Shown: positions 1 through 8,934 of the stretch, in pieces | Numbering within the stretch: the first letter of the stretch is position 1 | How the letters are laid out: every line of letters starts with the position of its first letter | NCBI RefSeq assembly: GCF_039530285.1 | Contig: NZ_BAAAOK010000008.1 | Coordinates: 248,001 to 312,000, forward strand | Reading direction: 5' to 3' | Origin: Actinomadura_C alba | Lineage (GTDB): Bacteria; Actinomycetota; Actinomycetes; Streptosporangiales; Streptosporangiaceae | DNA: 64,000 nucleotides | Made by a program: the position numbers and the translations under genes | Notes under the pieces: generated by a model | Database searches by the model: none | What the model saw: only the letters and a program-made list of their open reading frames with translations | Told to the model about the DNA's origin: nothing

Positions 1-1035
1 GAGCAGGCCCGACGTGGCGATGACGAACCCGGCCACGAGCACGGACGCCGCGCCGAATCGCCGCATCGCCCGGCCCGCCGCCGTACTGCCCGCGGTCACC
101 ATGAGGGCCAGCGGAAGAAAGGCGAGCCCCGCGCGCAGCGGCGGATAGCCCTTCGCGGACTGCAGCAGGAGGGTGAGGAGGTAGAACTCCGACCCGACGC
201 TCGCCATGTAGAGCGCGGTCGCCGCCGCGCCGGCCCGCAGCGAGGGCGTGCGCCGCAGGACGGGCTCGATCAGGACGTTGCGTGACCGGCGTTCGTTCCG
301 GACGAAACAGAGGAACAGGACCAGCGCGAGTCCCAGGCAGCCGAGCGTCAGCGCGGAGCGCCATCCCCGGTCGGCGCCGAGGGTGAGCCCGAGCGCCAGG
401 GTGAGCACGGTGCCGGTGCCGAGGACCGAGGCGAGCACGGGGATGCGGCCCGCCGGCGTACGGTCGCGCTGAGAGCCGATCCAGACCGCCGCACCCAGCG
501 CGCACAGGAGCGTGAGCGGGACGTTGACGAAGAAGGTGAGCCGCCATGACGCCGTGGTGAGCAGCCCCCCGAGGATCGCACCGGCGGCGAGCCCGGACGC
601 CCCGACCGAGCCCCAGACCGCCAGCGCCCGCCCGCGCCGCGGCCCGGCGGGGAACGTCGTGCCGATGAGCCCGAGGACGGCGGGTTGCAGCAGGGCGGCG
701 CCGAGGCCCTGTGCGCCGCGCGCGGCGAGGAGGACCGTCCCGTCACCGGCCGCACCGCCGATCGCGCCGGCCGCCCCGAACGCGATGACGGCGACGATGA
801 ACATGCGGCCCGCCCCGACCCGGTCCGTCAGGCGGCCGCCGACGACGAGGAACCCCGCGAACAGGACCGCGTACGCGCTGACGATCCACTGGGCGAGCGC
901 CGGATCGAGCCGCAGTTCCCCGGCGATGCTCGGCAAGGCGATGTAGATGATCGAGTAGTCGAGGGCGATGAGGAACTGCGCCAGCGAGAGCACGGCGAGC
1001 GTGGCGGCGGGTGCGGGCGGTCTCCGTACGGTCAT
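1..1035 (-). CDS. DHA2-family MFS drug efflux transporter, 3' end cut by window edge
   Basis: The reading frame is open from an ATG at 1035 to base 1 (345 codons, no stop), so only the N-terminal part of the protein is present. It starts with a hydrophobic segment containing LSLAQFLIALDYSIIYIALP, the first-helix pattern of the 14-helix DHA2 (EmrB/QacA-like) branch. It continues with GGRLTDRVGAGRMF, the MFS loop 2-3 motif, and ARGAQGLGAALLQP, matching the motif C region. At least ten membrane segments are visible. The protein should export a drug or metabolite using the proton gradient; the substrate cannot be read from sequence. It diverges from the MerR gene at 1095, a common arrangement in which the regulator controls the pump. 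The assignment to family is firm; the drug-export role is inference. Confidence 0.88.
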   Translation of the reverse strand, partial: MTVRRPPAPAATLAVLSLAQFLIALDYSIIYIALPSIAGELRLDPALAQWIVSAYAVLFAGFLVVGGRLTDRVGAGRMFIVAVIAFGAAGAIGGAAGDGTVLLAARGAQGLGAALLQPAVLGLIGTTFPAGPRRGRALAVWGSVGASGLAAGAILGGLLTTASWRLTFFVNVPLTLLCALGAAVWIGSQRDRTPAGRIPVLASVLGTGTVLTLALGLTLGADRGWRSALTLGCLGLALVLFLCFVRNERRSRNVLIEPVLRRTPSLRAGAAATALYMASVGSEFYLLTLLLQSAKGYPPLRAGLAFLPLALMVTAGSTAAGRAMRRFGAASVLVAGFVIATSGLL

Positions 1036-1053
1036 GAGGCCATGCTCGAACGT

Positions 1054-1067
1054 TCACACTAGTGTGA
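1054..1067. promoter_or_regulatory. 14-bp perfect palindrome between the pump and MerR genes (probable MerR operator)
   Basis: TCACACTAGTGTGA is its own reverse complement. It is the only such dyad in the 59-bp gap between the pump start (1035) and the MerR start (1095). MerR-family dimers bind dyads of this size lying inside an overlong promoter spacer. I could not assign -35 and -10 boxes with confidence, so binding and the direction of control are inferred. Confidence 0.6.
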
Positions 1068-1094
1068 GGGAAAGCCGCGACGAGAGGGGTCACC

Positions 1095-1493
1095 GTGCGG
1101 ATCGGAGAGCTCGCCGAGCGTACGGGCGTGCCCCCGCGCCTGCTCCGGTACTACGAGGAGCAGGGGCTGCTCGCGCCCGGCCGGTCGGCGAACGGCTACC
1201 GCGACTACGCCGAGGGCCTCGTCGACCGGGTCACGCAGATCCGCGGGCTGCTCGACGCCGGGGTACCCACCAAGATCATCAAGCAGATCCTGCCCTGCCT
1301 CGACGACCCGTGCACGATCCACGTCGCGGACGCGACGCCCGAGCTGGTCGCGGCCCTCGAACGCCACCGCGAGCAGATGGACGCGCGCATCCGCTGTCTC
1401 ACCAGGAACCGTGACGCGATCAGCGGCTACCTCGACGCCGTCCGTGCGGCCACCCCGGCGGCCGTCAGCCCTTCTCGAAGACCTGGTCGATAG
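1095..1493 (+). CDS. MerR-family transcriptional regulator
   Basis: A 132-residue protein starting at GTG 1095 behind GAGAGGGG. Residues 1-40 contain MRIGELAERTGVPPRLLRYYEEQGLL, the classic MerR winged-helix start, followed by NGYRDYAEGLVDRV and then a helical dimerisation and effector region. Cys residues occur only in LPCLDDPC and one later position, and the spacing does not match the metal-sensing CueR/ZntR class, so a small-molecule or drug sensor is more likely. It probably controls the divergent efflux pump. Its last 29 bp overlap convergently with the 3' end of the large leftward glycosyltransferase gene. Confidence 0.9.
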   Translation: MRIGELAERTGVPPRLLRYYEEQGLLAPGRSANGYRDYAEGLVDRVTQIRGLLDAGVPTKIIKQILPCLDDPCTIHVADATPELVAALERHREQMDARIRCLTRNRDAISGYLDAVRAATPAAVSPSRRPGR

Positions 1494-4400
1494 CCCGGCC
1501 CGCGGCGCCGCCGTCGTCGAGGTCGCAGAACCGCTCGGCGAACCTGTCGTACGCCTCCTTGTACTCCTGAGCGATCTGGTCGATGTTCACCAGCGCGTCG
1601 ATGACCTCCTCGGAGGTCCGCAGCAGCGGGCCGGGCGACTCCTTCTCGAAGTCGATGTAGAAGCCGCGCAGCGTGTCCCGGTAGTGCTCCAGGTCATAGG
1701 TGAAGAACAGCATCGGGCGCCCGGTGTTGGCATAGTCGAACATCAGCGACGAGTAGTCGGTGATGAGCACGTCCGCGATCAGGAACAGGTCGTTGACGTC
1801 GGGGTAGGCCGCGACGTCGTAGACGAACCCGTCGCCGGCGCGCGGCACGGCGTCGACGACGTTCGAGTGCGGGCGGATCAGCAGCACGTGGTCGTCGCCC
1901 AGCCGCCGCTTGGCCTCGTCCAGGTCGAGCTGGAGGTCGAACTTGTACCGGCCGCGCCCGTAGTACTGGTCGTCCCGCCAGGTCGGGCCGTACAGGATCA
2001 CCCGCTTGCCGTCGGGGATGCCGATCCGCGCACGCACCTCGGCCACGATCTTGTCGGCCTCGGGGCTGTACAGGATGTCGTTGCGCGGGAACCCGACCTC
2101 GAGGATCTCCTCGTAGGAGCCCTTGAACGCCCGGCCGAGGATCTCGGTGCTGAACCGGTTCGGCGAGATCAGATGACTCCACTCCGCCAGCTTGGGCTCG
2201 CTCTTCTTCTCCTTCTTCTTCACCGTCGCCATGCCCGGCGCGTAGGAGAAGTGGACCTCCTTGACGTCCCGGCCGACCTTCTTGAGCGGCGTGCCGTGCC
2301 AGGCCTGGATGAGAATCTGGTCGGCGCGCCGGGTGAAGAACTCCGGCATCCGCACGTTGGTCACGATGTAGCGGCTGCTCGCCAGCGCGTCGTACCACTC
2401 CGCGCCGCGCCGGCGGATCGGCCGTACGGTGTCCGGCACCGCGGCCTGCCCGTCGTTGACCTCCCACAGCTGCTCCAGCGTGGAGCCTCTGCGCATCAGC
2501 TCGGTGTGGATGGCGCGGGGGCTGTCGGAGAACTGCTTGCCGTTGTAGCTGATGAACATCACCGCGTCCTTGAGCCCTTCGCGGGCCGCGCGGTCGCGGG
2601 CCTCCGCCCACAGCTTGCGCTGCCCGTGCGCCTCGTCCGGCCGGACGTTGGAGCCCACGGTGATGAGCGCCTGCTCGTAGCGGTGGTGGTCGAGGGTGTA
2701 ACGGCGGCCGTCGACCTCGACGTGGGACGGGAACCGCTCGGCGGCCGCGCGGCCCAGTTCGACCGCCCGCGCCTCGCCGTCGACGTCCGTGCGCCGGAAC
2801 AGTACGTCCCAGGTGCCGGCCCGCAGCGGCAGGGTACCGGCCATCGACGTCACCGCCGCCACGCTGATCTCGGCCCGGAAGCGGTTGCCGTCGACCGTGA
2901 CGGGGAAGGCGTGCTGCTGGCTTCTCCCGCGCAGCCGCAGAACGATGTCGGCGGACCGGGAGTCCAGCGCGGAGTGCTCACCGGACAGCACGAGGGTGCC
3001 GTCCGGCCGCCACTCGCAGGTGCTCATGACCGGCCGGACCGGATGCGCCGAGAGCCGGAGGTAGCCGTCCCACGTGCGGCCCGCGACGAACTCGCGGTCA
3101 CCGTCGAGCGACCGGGCGTCGTCCAGCCCTTCGGCCATGACCAGCCGGGCCGTCTCCTTCCCGGCCACGACGGCGATGTTCCATGCGGCGGCGGTCTCGG
3201 TCGCGGTGTCCTCGACGGGCAGCTCGACCGGCCGGATCCGCGCCTCGAAGGCGGTCCCGTCGCCGCTCTTGCCGGTGACGGTCAGCGGGACGGTGATGGG
3301 CTCGGCGTCGCGGCCGGCGGTCAGGCGCAGCGCCGACGGCTCGGCCGCCATCGCGGCGAGCCGGCCCTCGATGACGAGTTCCGCACCGTCCGCACGGCAG
3401 GTGACGGCCTTGGCCCGCACGGTCTCGACCCGCAGTCGCAGGCGGCCGCCGGCGACCTCGGGGAGCACCCGTACGTCGTCGTCGACATAGTGGTACGGCG
3501 GGTGGGCGGCGCCGCCCGTGCTGCCGCCGCGCAGCCGGGCCCGGCGGAAGACGCCCGTGTTGACGACACCGCCCACGATGTTCCAGGTGCCGTCCCGCCA
3601 GCCGCCCTTCGCCCGTAGCCGCTTCGGGTCGATGGCGAACGAGAAGCCGGCCCACTCGTAGGGGTCGTTGCCCTTGGCCGCGCCGGGCCTGCGCTTGCTC
3701 AGGGCGGGCACCACCAGGGTGCGGCGCGAACCGCTCTGCCGCAGCACGAACAGCTTCAGCGACAGCCACCGGCGCCGCTCGCTGAACGAGTGGATGTGCG
3801 CCTCGCCAGCGATCTGCAGCTTCCCGTCCCGCCAGCTCACGTCATGGATCTTGGTGCGCAGGTCGAGCTCCGCCCCGGCCCGGTAGACGCTGCGCGGGAT
3901 CGCCATCTTCTCGTGGCTGAAGTACGGGTACCGCGCGTAGCGGCGGCCGCGCCGCCGCACGATCTCGACGTTGGTCTTGCCGCGCTCGAACCGCACGACC
4001 TTGACCAGCTCCGTCACGAAGCCCCGGTGCGCGAGATACCACTTGAGCCGGGTCAGGGCGGGCAGCGGGTCGAGTGCCGAGAGGCCGGTCTCGGCGACGA
4101 AACCCGCCGCGAGCTCGACGACGCGGCTCCGCAGCGCCTCGTCGGCGTCGGGCATGGCGTCGAGGAAGGACTTCAGGCGGTCGCCCAGGGCGATCTCGTC
4201 GTAGTGCCGCAGGTGCTTGCGCCGCCCGGCCCCGCCGTGTGCGGCGATGAAGGCCCGCGCCTTGACCGCGGCGGCGAACGCCTCGGTGGCGGCGGCGTCG
4301 TCGAACGGCGGCTTCGCCGTCTCGGGGCGCTCGAAGCAGACCGGCTCGTGCAGCACGTCCACGGAGGACGCCTGAAAATGGGCGGGAAGCGTCACCGCGA

Positions 4401-4932
4401 GATCGCCGTGTCCCCCGCCGTCGCCGAAGCCGAAGCCGTGCCGGTCCCAGAAGGTCCTGCGGAACAGCTTGCCCGCGACCGTGGAGTCGGTGAACAGGTC
4501 CTGGTCCCGGCTGATGTGCGTGCGCTTACGCGTACGGCCGAGTGCCCGGCCGTGCCCCTTGGACTGGCGCGGCCCACGGTCGGTGAGCACGTGGACGTTG
4601 CCGGCGGCGAAGTCCGAGCCGGTCGCGGCGAGGGTGCCGGCCAGCCGCTCGCAGGCGTCCTCGGCGAGCACCCCGTCCGCGTCCGCGAACATGAGGAACT
4701 CACCCGTGGCGATGCCGGCCCCGGTGTCACGGGCGGCGCCTGCGGAGGCCCCCTCGGCCTTCGTCACGCGGAAGCGGTCGTCCGCGACGTCCTGGAGCCG
4801 GTCGTCCAAGCCGCAGTCGACGAGGACGACTTCGATGTCGGTGAGCGTCTGCGCCTCGAGGGAGTCGAGGCACTCCCGCAGATGAGGTTCGCTCGCCCGA
4901 ATCGGAACGATGATGCTGACCCGAGGTGACAT
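1465..4932 (-). CDS. GT2 glycosyltransferase / TagF-like CDP-glycerol glycerophosphotransferase fusion (1,155 aa)
   Basis: Start ATG 4932 follows GGAAAGG. Residues 1-230 are a GT2 fold: VSIIVPIRASEPHLRECLDS at the start and the metal-binding FADADG near residue 95. Residues about 790-1155 are a TagF-like domain, with WHGTPLKKVGRDVKEVHF, GFPRNDIL, LYGPTWRDDQYY, LIRPHS and ITDYSSLMFDYA. These include the two histidines (HGT and RPH) conserved in teichoic-acid polymerases. The roughly 550 residues between are beta-rich and not a family I can name. It should add sugar and glycerol- or polyol-phosphate units to a cell-wall polymer at the cytoplasmic membrane face. It is the last gene of the leftward operon beginning with the epimerase at 12074 and is a full-length paralogue of the gene at 14806-18276. 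Confidence 0.9.
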   Translation of the reverse strand: MSPRVSIIVPIRASEPHLRECLDSLEAQTLTDIEVVLVDCGLDDRLQDVADDRFRVTKAEGASAGAARDTGAGIATGEFLMFADADGVLAEDACERLAGTLAATGSDFAAGNVHVLTDRGPRQSKGHGRALGRTRKRTHISRDQDLFTDSTVAGKLFRRTFWDRHGFGFGDGGGHGDLAVTLPAHFQASSVDVLHEPVCFERPETAKPPFDDAAATEAFAAAVKARAFIAAHGGAGRRKHLRHYDEIALGDRLKSFLDAMPDADEALRSRVVELAAGFVAETGLSALDPLPALTRLKWYLAHRGFVTELVKVVRFERGKTNVEIVRRRGRRYARYPYFSHEKMAIPRSVYRAGAELDLRTKIHDVSWRDGKLQIAGEAHIHSFSERRRWLSLKLFVLRQSGSRRTLVVPALSKRRPGAAKGNDPYEWAGFSFAIDPKRLRAKGGWRDGTWNIVGGVVNTGVFRRARLRGGSTGGAAHPPYHYVDDDVRVLPEVAGGRLRLRVETVRAKAVTCRADGAELVIEGRLAAMAAEPSALRLTAGRDAEPITVPLTVTGKSGDGTAFEARIRPVELPVEDTATETAAAWNIAVVAGKETARLVMAEGLDDARSLDGDREFVAGRTWDGYLRLSAHPVRPVMSTCEWRPDGTLVLSGEHSALDSRSADIVLRLRGRSQQHAFPVTVDGNRFRAEISVAAVTSMAGTLPLRAGTWDVLFRRTDVDGEARAVELGRAAAERFPSHVEVDGRRYTLDHHRYEQALITVGSNVRPDEAHGQRKLWAEARDRAAREGLKDAVMFISYNGKQFSDSPRAIHTELMRRGSTLEQLWEVNDGQAAVPDTVRPIRRRGAEWYDALASSRYIVTNVRMPEFFTRRADQILIQAWHGTPLKKVGRDVKEVHFSYAPGMATVKKKEKKSEPKLAEWSHLISPNRFSTEILGRAFKGSYEEILEVGFPRNDILYSPEADKIVAEVRARIGIPDGKRVILYGPTWRDDQYYGRGRYKFDLQLDLDEAKRRLGDDHVLLIRPHSNVVDAVPRAGDGFVYDVAAYPDVNDLFLIADVLITDYSSLMFDYANTGRPMLFFTYDLEHYRDTLRGFYIDFEKESPGPLLRTSEEVIDALVNIDQIAQEYKEAYDRFAERFCDLDDGGAAGRAIDQVFEKG

Positions 4933-4959
4933 GTGAGCCTTTCCGACTAACGATTGAGA

Positions 4960-6021
4960 TCAGCGATAGAGCAGGGTGAACAGCCGGTCCCAGCGGGCGG
5001 CGACGTTCTCGGAGGCGAAGCGCCGGGCGGATTCGCGGCCTCCTCGACCGAGCTTGTCGCGCAGCCCGTCATCGGTCATGAGCCGCTCGAGCGCCAGGGC
5101 GAACCGCTCGGTGTGCCCCGGGTCGACGAGCAGGCCGTCCACGTCGTCCGTGAGCACCTCCCGTACCGCCGGGGAGCCGTCGAAGGCGACGACCGGCAGG
5201 CCGTGCCCCATCGCCGCGAGCAGGGCTTCGGGGAAGACCTCCGCCCGGGACGGCAGGGCGAAGATCGAAGCCTGCGAGAACGCGGCGGCGGGGTCCTGCT
5301 CCGGCGGGAGGAACTCGACGCTGCCGTCCACCCCGAGCTTCGTCGCCAGGCGGCGCAGTTCCGGCTCGTCCGGACCGGCGCCGTGGAACCGCAGCCGCCA
5401 CGACGGCTGCCGCCGCGCCACCATCGCCCACGATTCGAGCAGCAGATCCGCGCCCTTGTCATGGGTCAGCCGGCTCGGCCCGAGCACGACCTGCCCGGTG
5501 AGCGAGGCCGACGCGTCCGGCGGGGTGTCGAACCAATCGGGGATGACGTCGGCGTTGGACAGGCCGGCGCGGGCCCAGCGGTCGGCGTCCTCCCGGGTGA
5601 GCGCCACGAACCGGTCCGCGCGCGCGAAGTCCCGTACGAGGGCCTGCTCGGGCTTGCCGTCCGAAACCGCGAAGGGCTCCCGGTGGACTCCGACGACCTT
5701 CAGCCCGGCGGTGTCGGCCCGGCCGACCCACTGCATGGCGGCCGCATCGGTCGCGATCACCACGCCGCCGGGCCTGGCGGACCGGAAGAGCTCACCGAGC
5801 CGGGAGGTCACCCGCCCACGGGCCCCGAACCGCAGCCGGGCGGTCAGCACGGTCGTCTCGAAGGGCAGGTCCGGCCGGTCCCCGCCGGCCCGGACGGCGA
5901 TCAGCCGGACCCGGTGGCCGGCCCCGGCGAACAGCTCGCCGAGGCGGCTCAGCTCGTGCCGCCCGTCGACCGGGCCTCCGATGGTGTCGCACACCAGGAG
6001 GATGTCGCGCTGCTCGCTCAT
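4960..6021 (-). CDS. GT4-family glycosyltransferase
   Basis: The ATG at 6021 overlaps the preceding gene's TGA by four bases (ATGA), which fixes this start and implies translational coupling. The 353-residue protein has a GT-B fold. Its C-terminal half holds the GT4 pattern: GPSRLTHDKGADLLLES (nucleotide-sugar loop), FHGAGPDEPEL, then AEVFPEALLAAMGHGLPVVA, the E-x7-E donor-binding motif. It probably transfers a hexose or HexNAc from an NDP-sugar onto the polymer or linkage unit made by the neighbouring TagF-like proteins. Donor and acceptor cannot be deduced. Confidence 0.88.
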   Translation of the reverse strand: MSEQRDILLVCDTIGGPVDGRHELSRLGELFAGAGHRVRLIAVRAGGDRPDLPFETTVLTARLRFGARGRVTSRLGELFRSARPGGVVIATDAAAMQWVGRADTAGLKVVGVHREPFAVSDGKPEQALVRDFARADRFVALTREDADRWARAGLSNADVIPDWFDTPPDASASLTGQVVLGPSRLTHDKGADLLLESWAMVARRQPSWRLRFHGAGPDEPELRRLATKLGVDGSVEFLPPEQDPAAAFSQASIFALPSRAEVFPEALLAAMGHGLPVVAFDGSPAVREVLTDDVDGLLVDPGHTERFALALERLMTDDGLRDKLGRGGRESARRFASENVAARWDRLFTLLYR

Positions 6022-8867
6022 CGGGTCCTCCCCGTGGTGAACAGCCGCTCGACGACCGACTTGGCCGCGGTACCGCTGTCGTACTCGCCGAACCGCTGGA
6101 CGAACTCGCCCAGCTCGGACGCGTACCGCTCCGTCACCCCGTCGAGATCGCGGAGTACGTCGAAGAGCGCGTCCTCGTCCCGGATGACCGGGCCCGGCGC
6201 CCGCTCGGCCAGGTTCAGGTAGGAGCCGCGTCCCTTCTGGACGTGGTCGTCGAGGTCGGGGGTGTAGAAGACCATCGGGCGGCCCAGCAGTGCGAAGTCG
6301 AACATCACTGGGGAGTAGTCCGTGATCAGCGCGTCGGAGATCAGCATGAGGGAGGTGATGTCGTAGGGGGATCCCACGTTGCGCACCGCGTGCCGCAGCT
6401 CGGGCGGCAACACGATGGCGGTCTGGGGGTGGGGGCGGAGCAGCAGGACATGGGTGTCGCCGAACTCGCGGGCGAACCGCTCCAGGTCGAACGGCATCTC
6501 GAACCGCGCTGCCGGCTTGCCGTTGGGGCCCTCGCGGTAGGTCGGGGCGTACAGCACGACCCGACGGTCGTCTTCCAGCTTCAGCTCGCGCCGCAGTGAC
6601 GCCAGTTCCTTGGGGTCGCCCCCGGTCACGAGCGCGTCGTTGCGCGGGTAGCCGCCGCGCAACGGCTCGGCGCGCAGGTTGAACGCGCTGGTGAGTGCGC
6701 TGACATCGTGCTCGGACCGGACGAGGATGTGGTCGAAGCGGTCCGCCTCGCCCACCACGCGCCGCTGCTCGCCGCGGGAGGCCGCCTTGACGTCCGGCCG
6801 GTCCAGCCCCAGGTGCTTGAAGGCCGAGCCGTGCCAGGTCTGCACATAGGTCGTGCGTGGGCGCTTGGCCAGCTCGGCCGGGAAGCCGCCCTCGTCGTCG
6901 ACCCAGAACTCCGCCCGGGCAAGCGCGCGGTAGTAGGCCCAGGAGTCCCGCTTGACCAGCTTCGTGCCCTTCGGGAAGCCGCGGGTACTGCCGCTGTAGG
7001 ACCAGATGGCCTTGTAGGGCGCGCCGGAACGGCGCAGCTCCTCGTGGATGTACTTCGGATTGCCGGCGTACCCGCGGCCGAGATCGCTCTCGAAGACGAC
7101 GGACCGCTTGCGGATGGGCAGCCGCCGGAGCAGCGCGCCGTACACGAACACCTTGGTCCGCCGGTGACCGGCCGCCTTGAGCGCCATGCGCTCGGCCCCG
7201 GCGATGCCGCTCCACACCCTGCGGCCGACCGAGGTACCGGTGAGCCACTGGGTGACCGCCCGGGTCGCCCGCGCGGGCCGGCCGCGCTCGACGAGCTGGA
7301 ACGCCAGTTCCGAACGCTCGGTGACGTACGACTCGAGGTGGTCGGAGGCGAGCCTGCTCAGCCGGGGCCGCAGCGGCACCGCGACCCCGCCGTGGGCGAC
7401 GTCGTGCGTGCCGAGCCGGGTCGTGATCTTTTCGCCGCCGACGGTGAGATGGACCCGTACGTCCCAGACCCGATCGACGTAGCCGAGCGGGCGCAGCGAC
7501 CGGCGGGGCTCGAACTCGGCCTCCCAGCCGATCCGGTCGCCCAGGTGCGTGGCGCGGGCCTCGACCCTGACCGAGCGCCGGGGCCGCCGCCGGTCGTAGA
7601 ACTCCAGCTCGCACTTCAGCCCGGCGTCGGGACGGATCCGGCCGATCGGATTGATCATCGCGCCGGCGAGACGCAGCCGGGCGCCGTCCGCCTCGACCGC
7701 CGTGAGGTCGTTGGCCGGCTCCAGCTTCGACAGCGGCTGTTCGTGGACGCCGAGGTCGGTGACGTCGAGAACGCGGCGCCCCTCCTCGGTGTCGAGATGG
7801 CGATCACACCAGTAGACGCGGCCGTCGCGTTCCACCAGCGGGGTGGAGAGCTTCGGCCGCTGCCCCTTCGGGGGGGTGTAGTCGGCCGCCGCCAGCGCTT
7901 CGGCGATGTTCCCCTCCCGCAGCAGGTAGCCGGCGATCGCCTTGAACTTCTGGCTGTCGGCATAGGCACGCGGGTCCAGGTCGACGAGATAGTCCCGCAC
8001 GATGCTCTGGAATCTCTGCCGGTACTCGTCGTTCTGACCGGGGAGATCCCGTATGTGCATCAGCAGGTCGTGGTCGAGGAACCGGGTGTCCTTGCGGAGC
8101 TTCAGGTCGTCGGCGCCGTGCTCGCGGTAGACCGCGTCGATCCGCCGGTGGATCTCCAGCCGATCCGAGATGTTCCGCAGATCGCCCCGGCGGTTCGAGA
8201 TCGACAGGTTGCCCTTCTTGCGCTCGATCCGCCAGTTGTAGATCCGGTGCGGCACGATCGCGATCCGGTTCGCGACGAGATAGGCATGCGCGATGAACAG
8301 GATGTCCTCGTAGAGCAGCCCTTCGGGGAACCGCAGCTTGTGCCGGTTGAGCAGGTCGAGGCGGTAGAGCTTGTTCGTCGACAGCATGTCCTGCAGCTGG
8401 TCTGGATGGTCCTTGATGGACGCGTATGTCGCGCTGCGCTGGTAGAGCCCGGGGAACCAGCGGACCTCCTTGCCGGTGTCGACCATCTCGCGGACGGTCA
8501 GGCCGGCGACCAGCTCGGCGCCGGTCTCCTCCGCCGTGCCGAGCAGTGTCTTGCAGGCATGCCGGTCGAAGGTGTCGTCGCTGTCGAGGAACATGATGTA
8601 CGTGCCGCGCGCGTGGTCGATGCCGACGTTGCGCGGACGGCTGCACCCACCGGAGTTCTCCGGCAGATGGATGACGCGCACGCGGTCGGGGTGGGCCGCG
8701 CCGAGCTCGTCGGCGACACGGGGCGTTCCATCCGTGCTCGCGTCATCGACGATGATCACCTCGAGGTTGCGCAAGGTCTGGTCCAGCACCGAGCGCACGG
8801 CGGCCGGCAGCCGGGCGGCGTCGTTGTAGACGATCACGACCACGCTGACGTCCGGCACCGGGGTCAA
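6018..8867 (-). CDS. GT2 glycosyltransferase / TagF-like glycerophosphotransferase fusion, divergent active-site motif (949 aa)
   Basis: A TTG at 8867, five bases behind GAAGGGA, is the best start; the frame stays open upstream into the next gene but without GT2 homology there. Residues 1-230 are a canonical GT2 domain: VPDVSVVVIVYNDAARLP, VIIVDDASTDGT, NSGGCSRPRNVGID, MFLDSDDTF. Residues about 560-949 are TagF-like: TYVQTWHGSAFKHLG, GGYPRNDAL, LYAPTYREG, LLRPHPQ, ITDYSPVMFDFA. The usual HGTPLK is HGSAFK and TDYSS is TDYSP, so this copy may use another polyol donor or acceptor. It has no close paralogue in the window. It is coupled (ATGA) to the GT4 gene downstream and lies 67 bp after the next upstream gene. 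Confidence 0.88.
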   Translation of the reverse strand: MTPVPDVSVVVIVYNDAARLPAAVRSVLDQTLRNLEVIIVDDASTDGTPRVADELGAAHPDRVRVIHLPENSGGCSRPRNVGIDHARGTYIMFLDSDDTFDRHACKTLLGTAEETGAELVAGLTVREMVDTGKEVRWFPGLYQRSATYASIKDHPDQLQDMLSTNKLYRLDLLNRHKLRFPEGLLYEDILFIAHAYLVANRIAIVPHRIYNWRIERKKGNLSISNRRGDLRNISDRLEIHRRIDAVYREHGADDLKLRKDTRFLDHDLLMHIRDLPGQNDEYRQRFQSIVRDYLVDLDPRAYADSQKFKAIAGYLLREGNIAEALAAADYTPPKGQRPKLSTPLVERDGRVYWCDRHLDTEEGRRVLDVTDLGVHEQPLSKLEPANDLTAVEADGARLRLAGAMINPIGRIRPDAGLKCELEFYDRRRPRRSVRVEARATHLGDRIGWEAEFEPRRSLRPLGYVDRVWDVRVHLTVGGEKITTRLGTHDVAHGGVAVPLRPRLSRLASDHLESYVTERSELAFQLVERGRPARATRAVTQWLTGTSVGRRVWSGIAGAERMALKAAGHRRTKVFVYGALLRRLPIRKRSVVFESDLGRGYAGNPKYIHEELRRSGAPYKAIWSYSGSTRGFPKGTKLVKRDSWAYYRALARAEFWVDDEGGFPAELAKRPRTTYVQTWHGSAFKHLGLDRPDVKAASRGEQRRVVGEADRFDHILVRSEHDVSALTSAFNLRAEPLRGGYPRNDALVTGGDPKELASLRRELKLEDDRRVVLYAPTYREGPNGKPAARFEMPFDLERFAREFGDTHVLLLRPHPQTAIVLPPELRHAVRNVGSPYDITSLMLISDALITDYSPVMFDFALLGRPMVFYTPDLDDHVQKGRGSYLNLAERAPGPVIRDEDALFDVLRDLDGVTERYASELGEFVQRFGEYDSGTAAKSVVERLFTTGRTR

Positions 8868-8934
8868 AGCGTTCCCTTCTGGCAAACCAAACTCCTGTCG
8901 ATCTCTGAATGCCACGATCACGCGAGGGCGGGGG

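Noticed and set aside
1411..3618. 735-codon rightward frame antisense to the first large fusion
   Set aside because: Typical high-GC shadow frame rich in Val, Arg, Gly and Asp with no motif; the opposite strand is clearly coding.
4960..7614. An 884-codon leftward open frame spanning the GT4 gene and half of the next gene
   Set aside because: Only the last 353 residues (from ATG 6021) have protein homology; the rest is Arg/Pro/Ala-rich antiframe of the GT2-TagF gene, and the ATGA overlap marks the true start.
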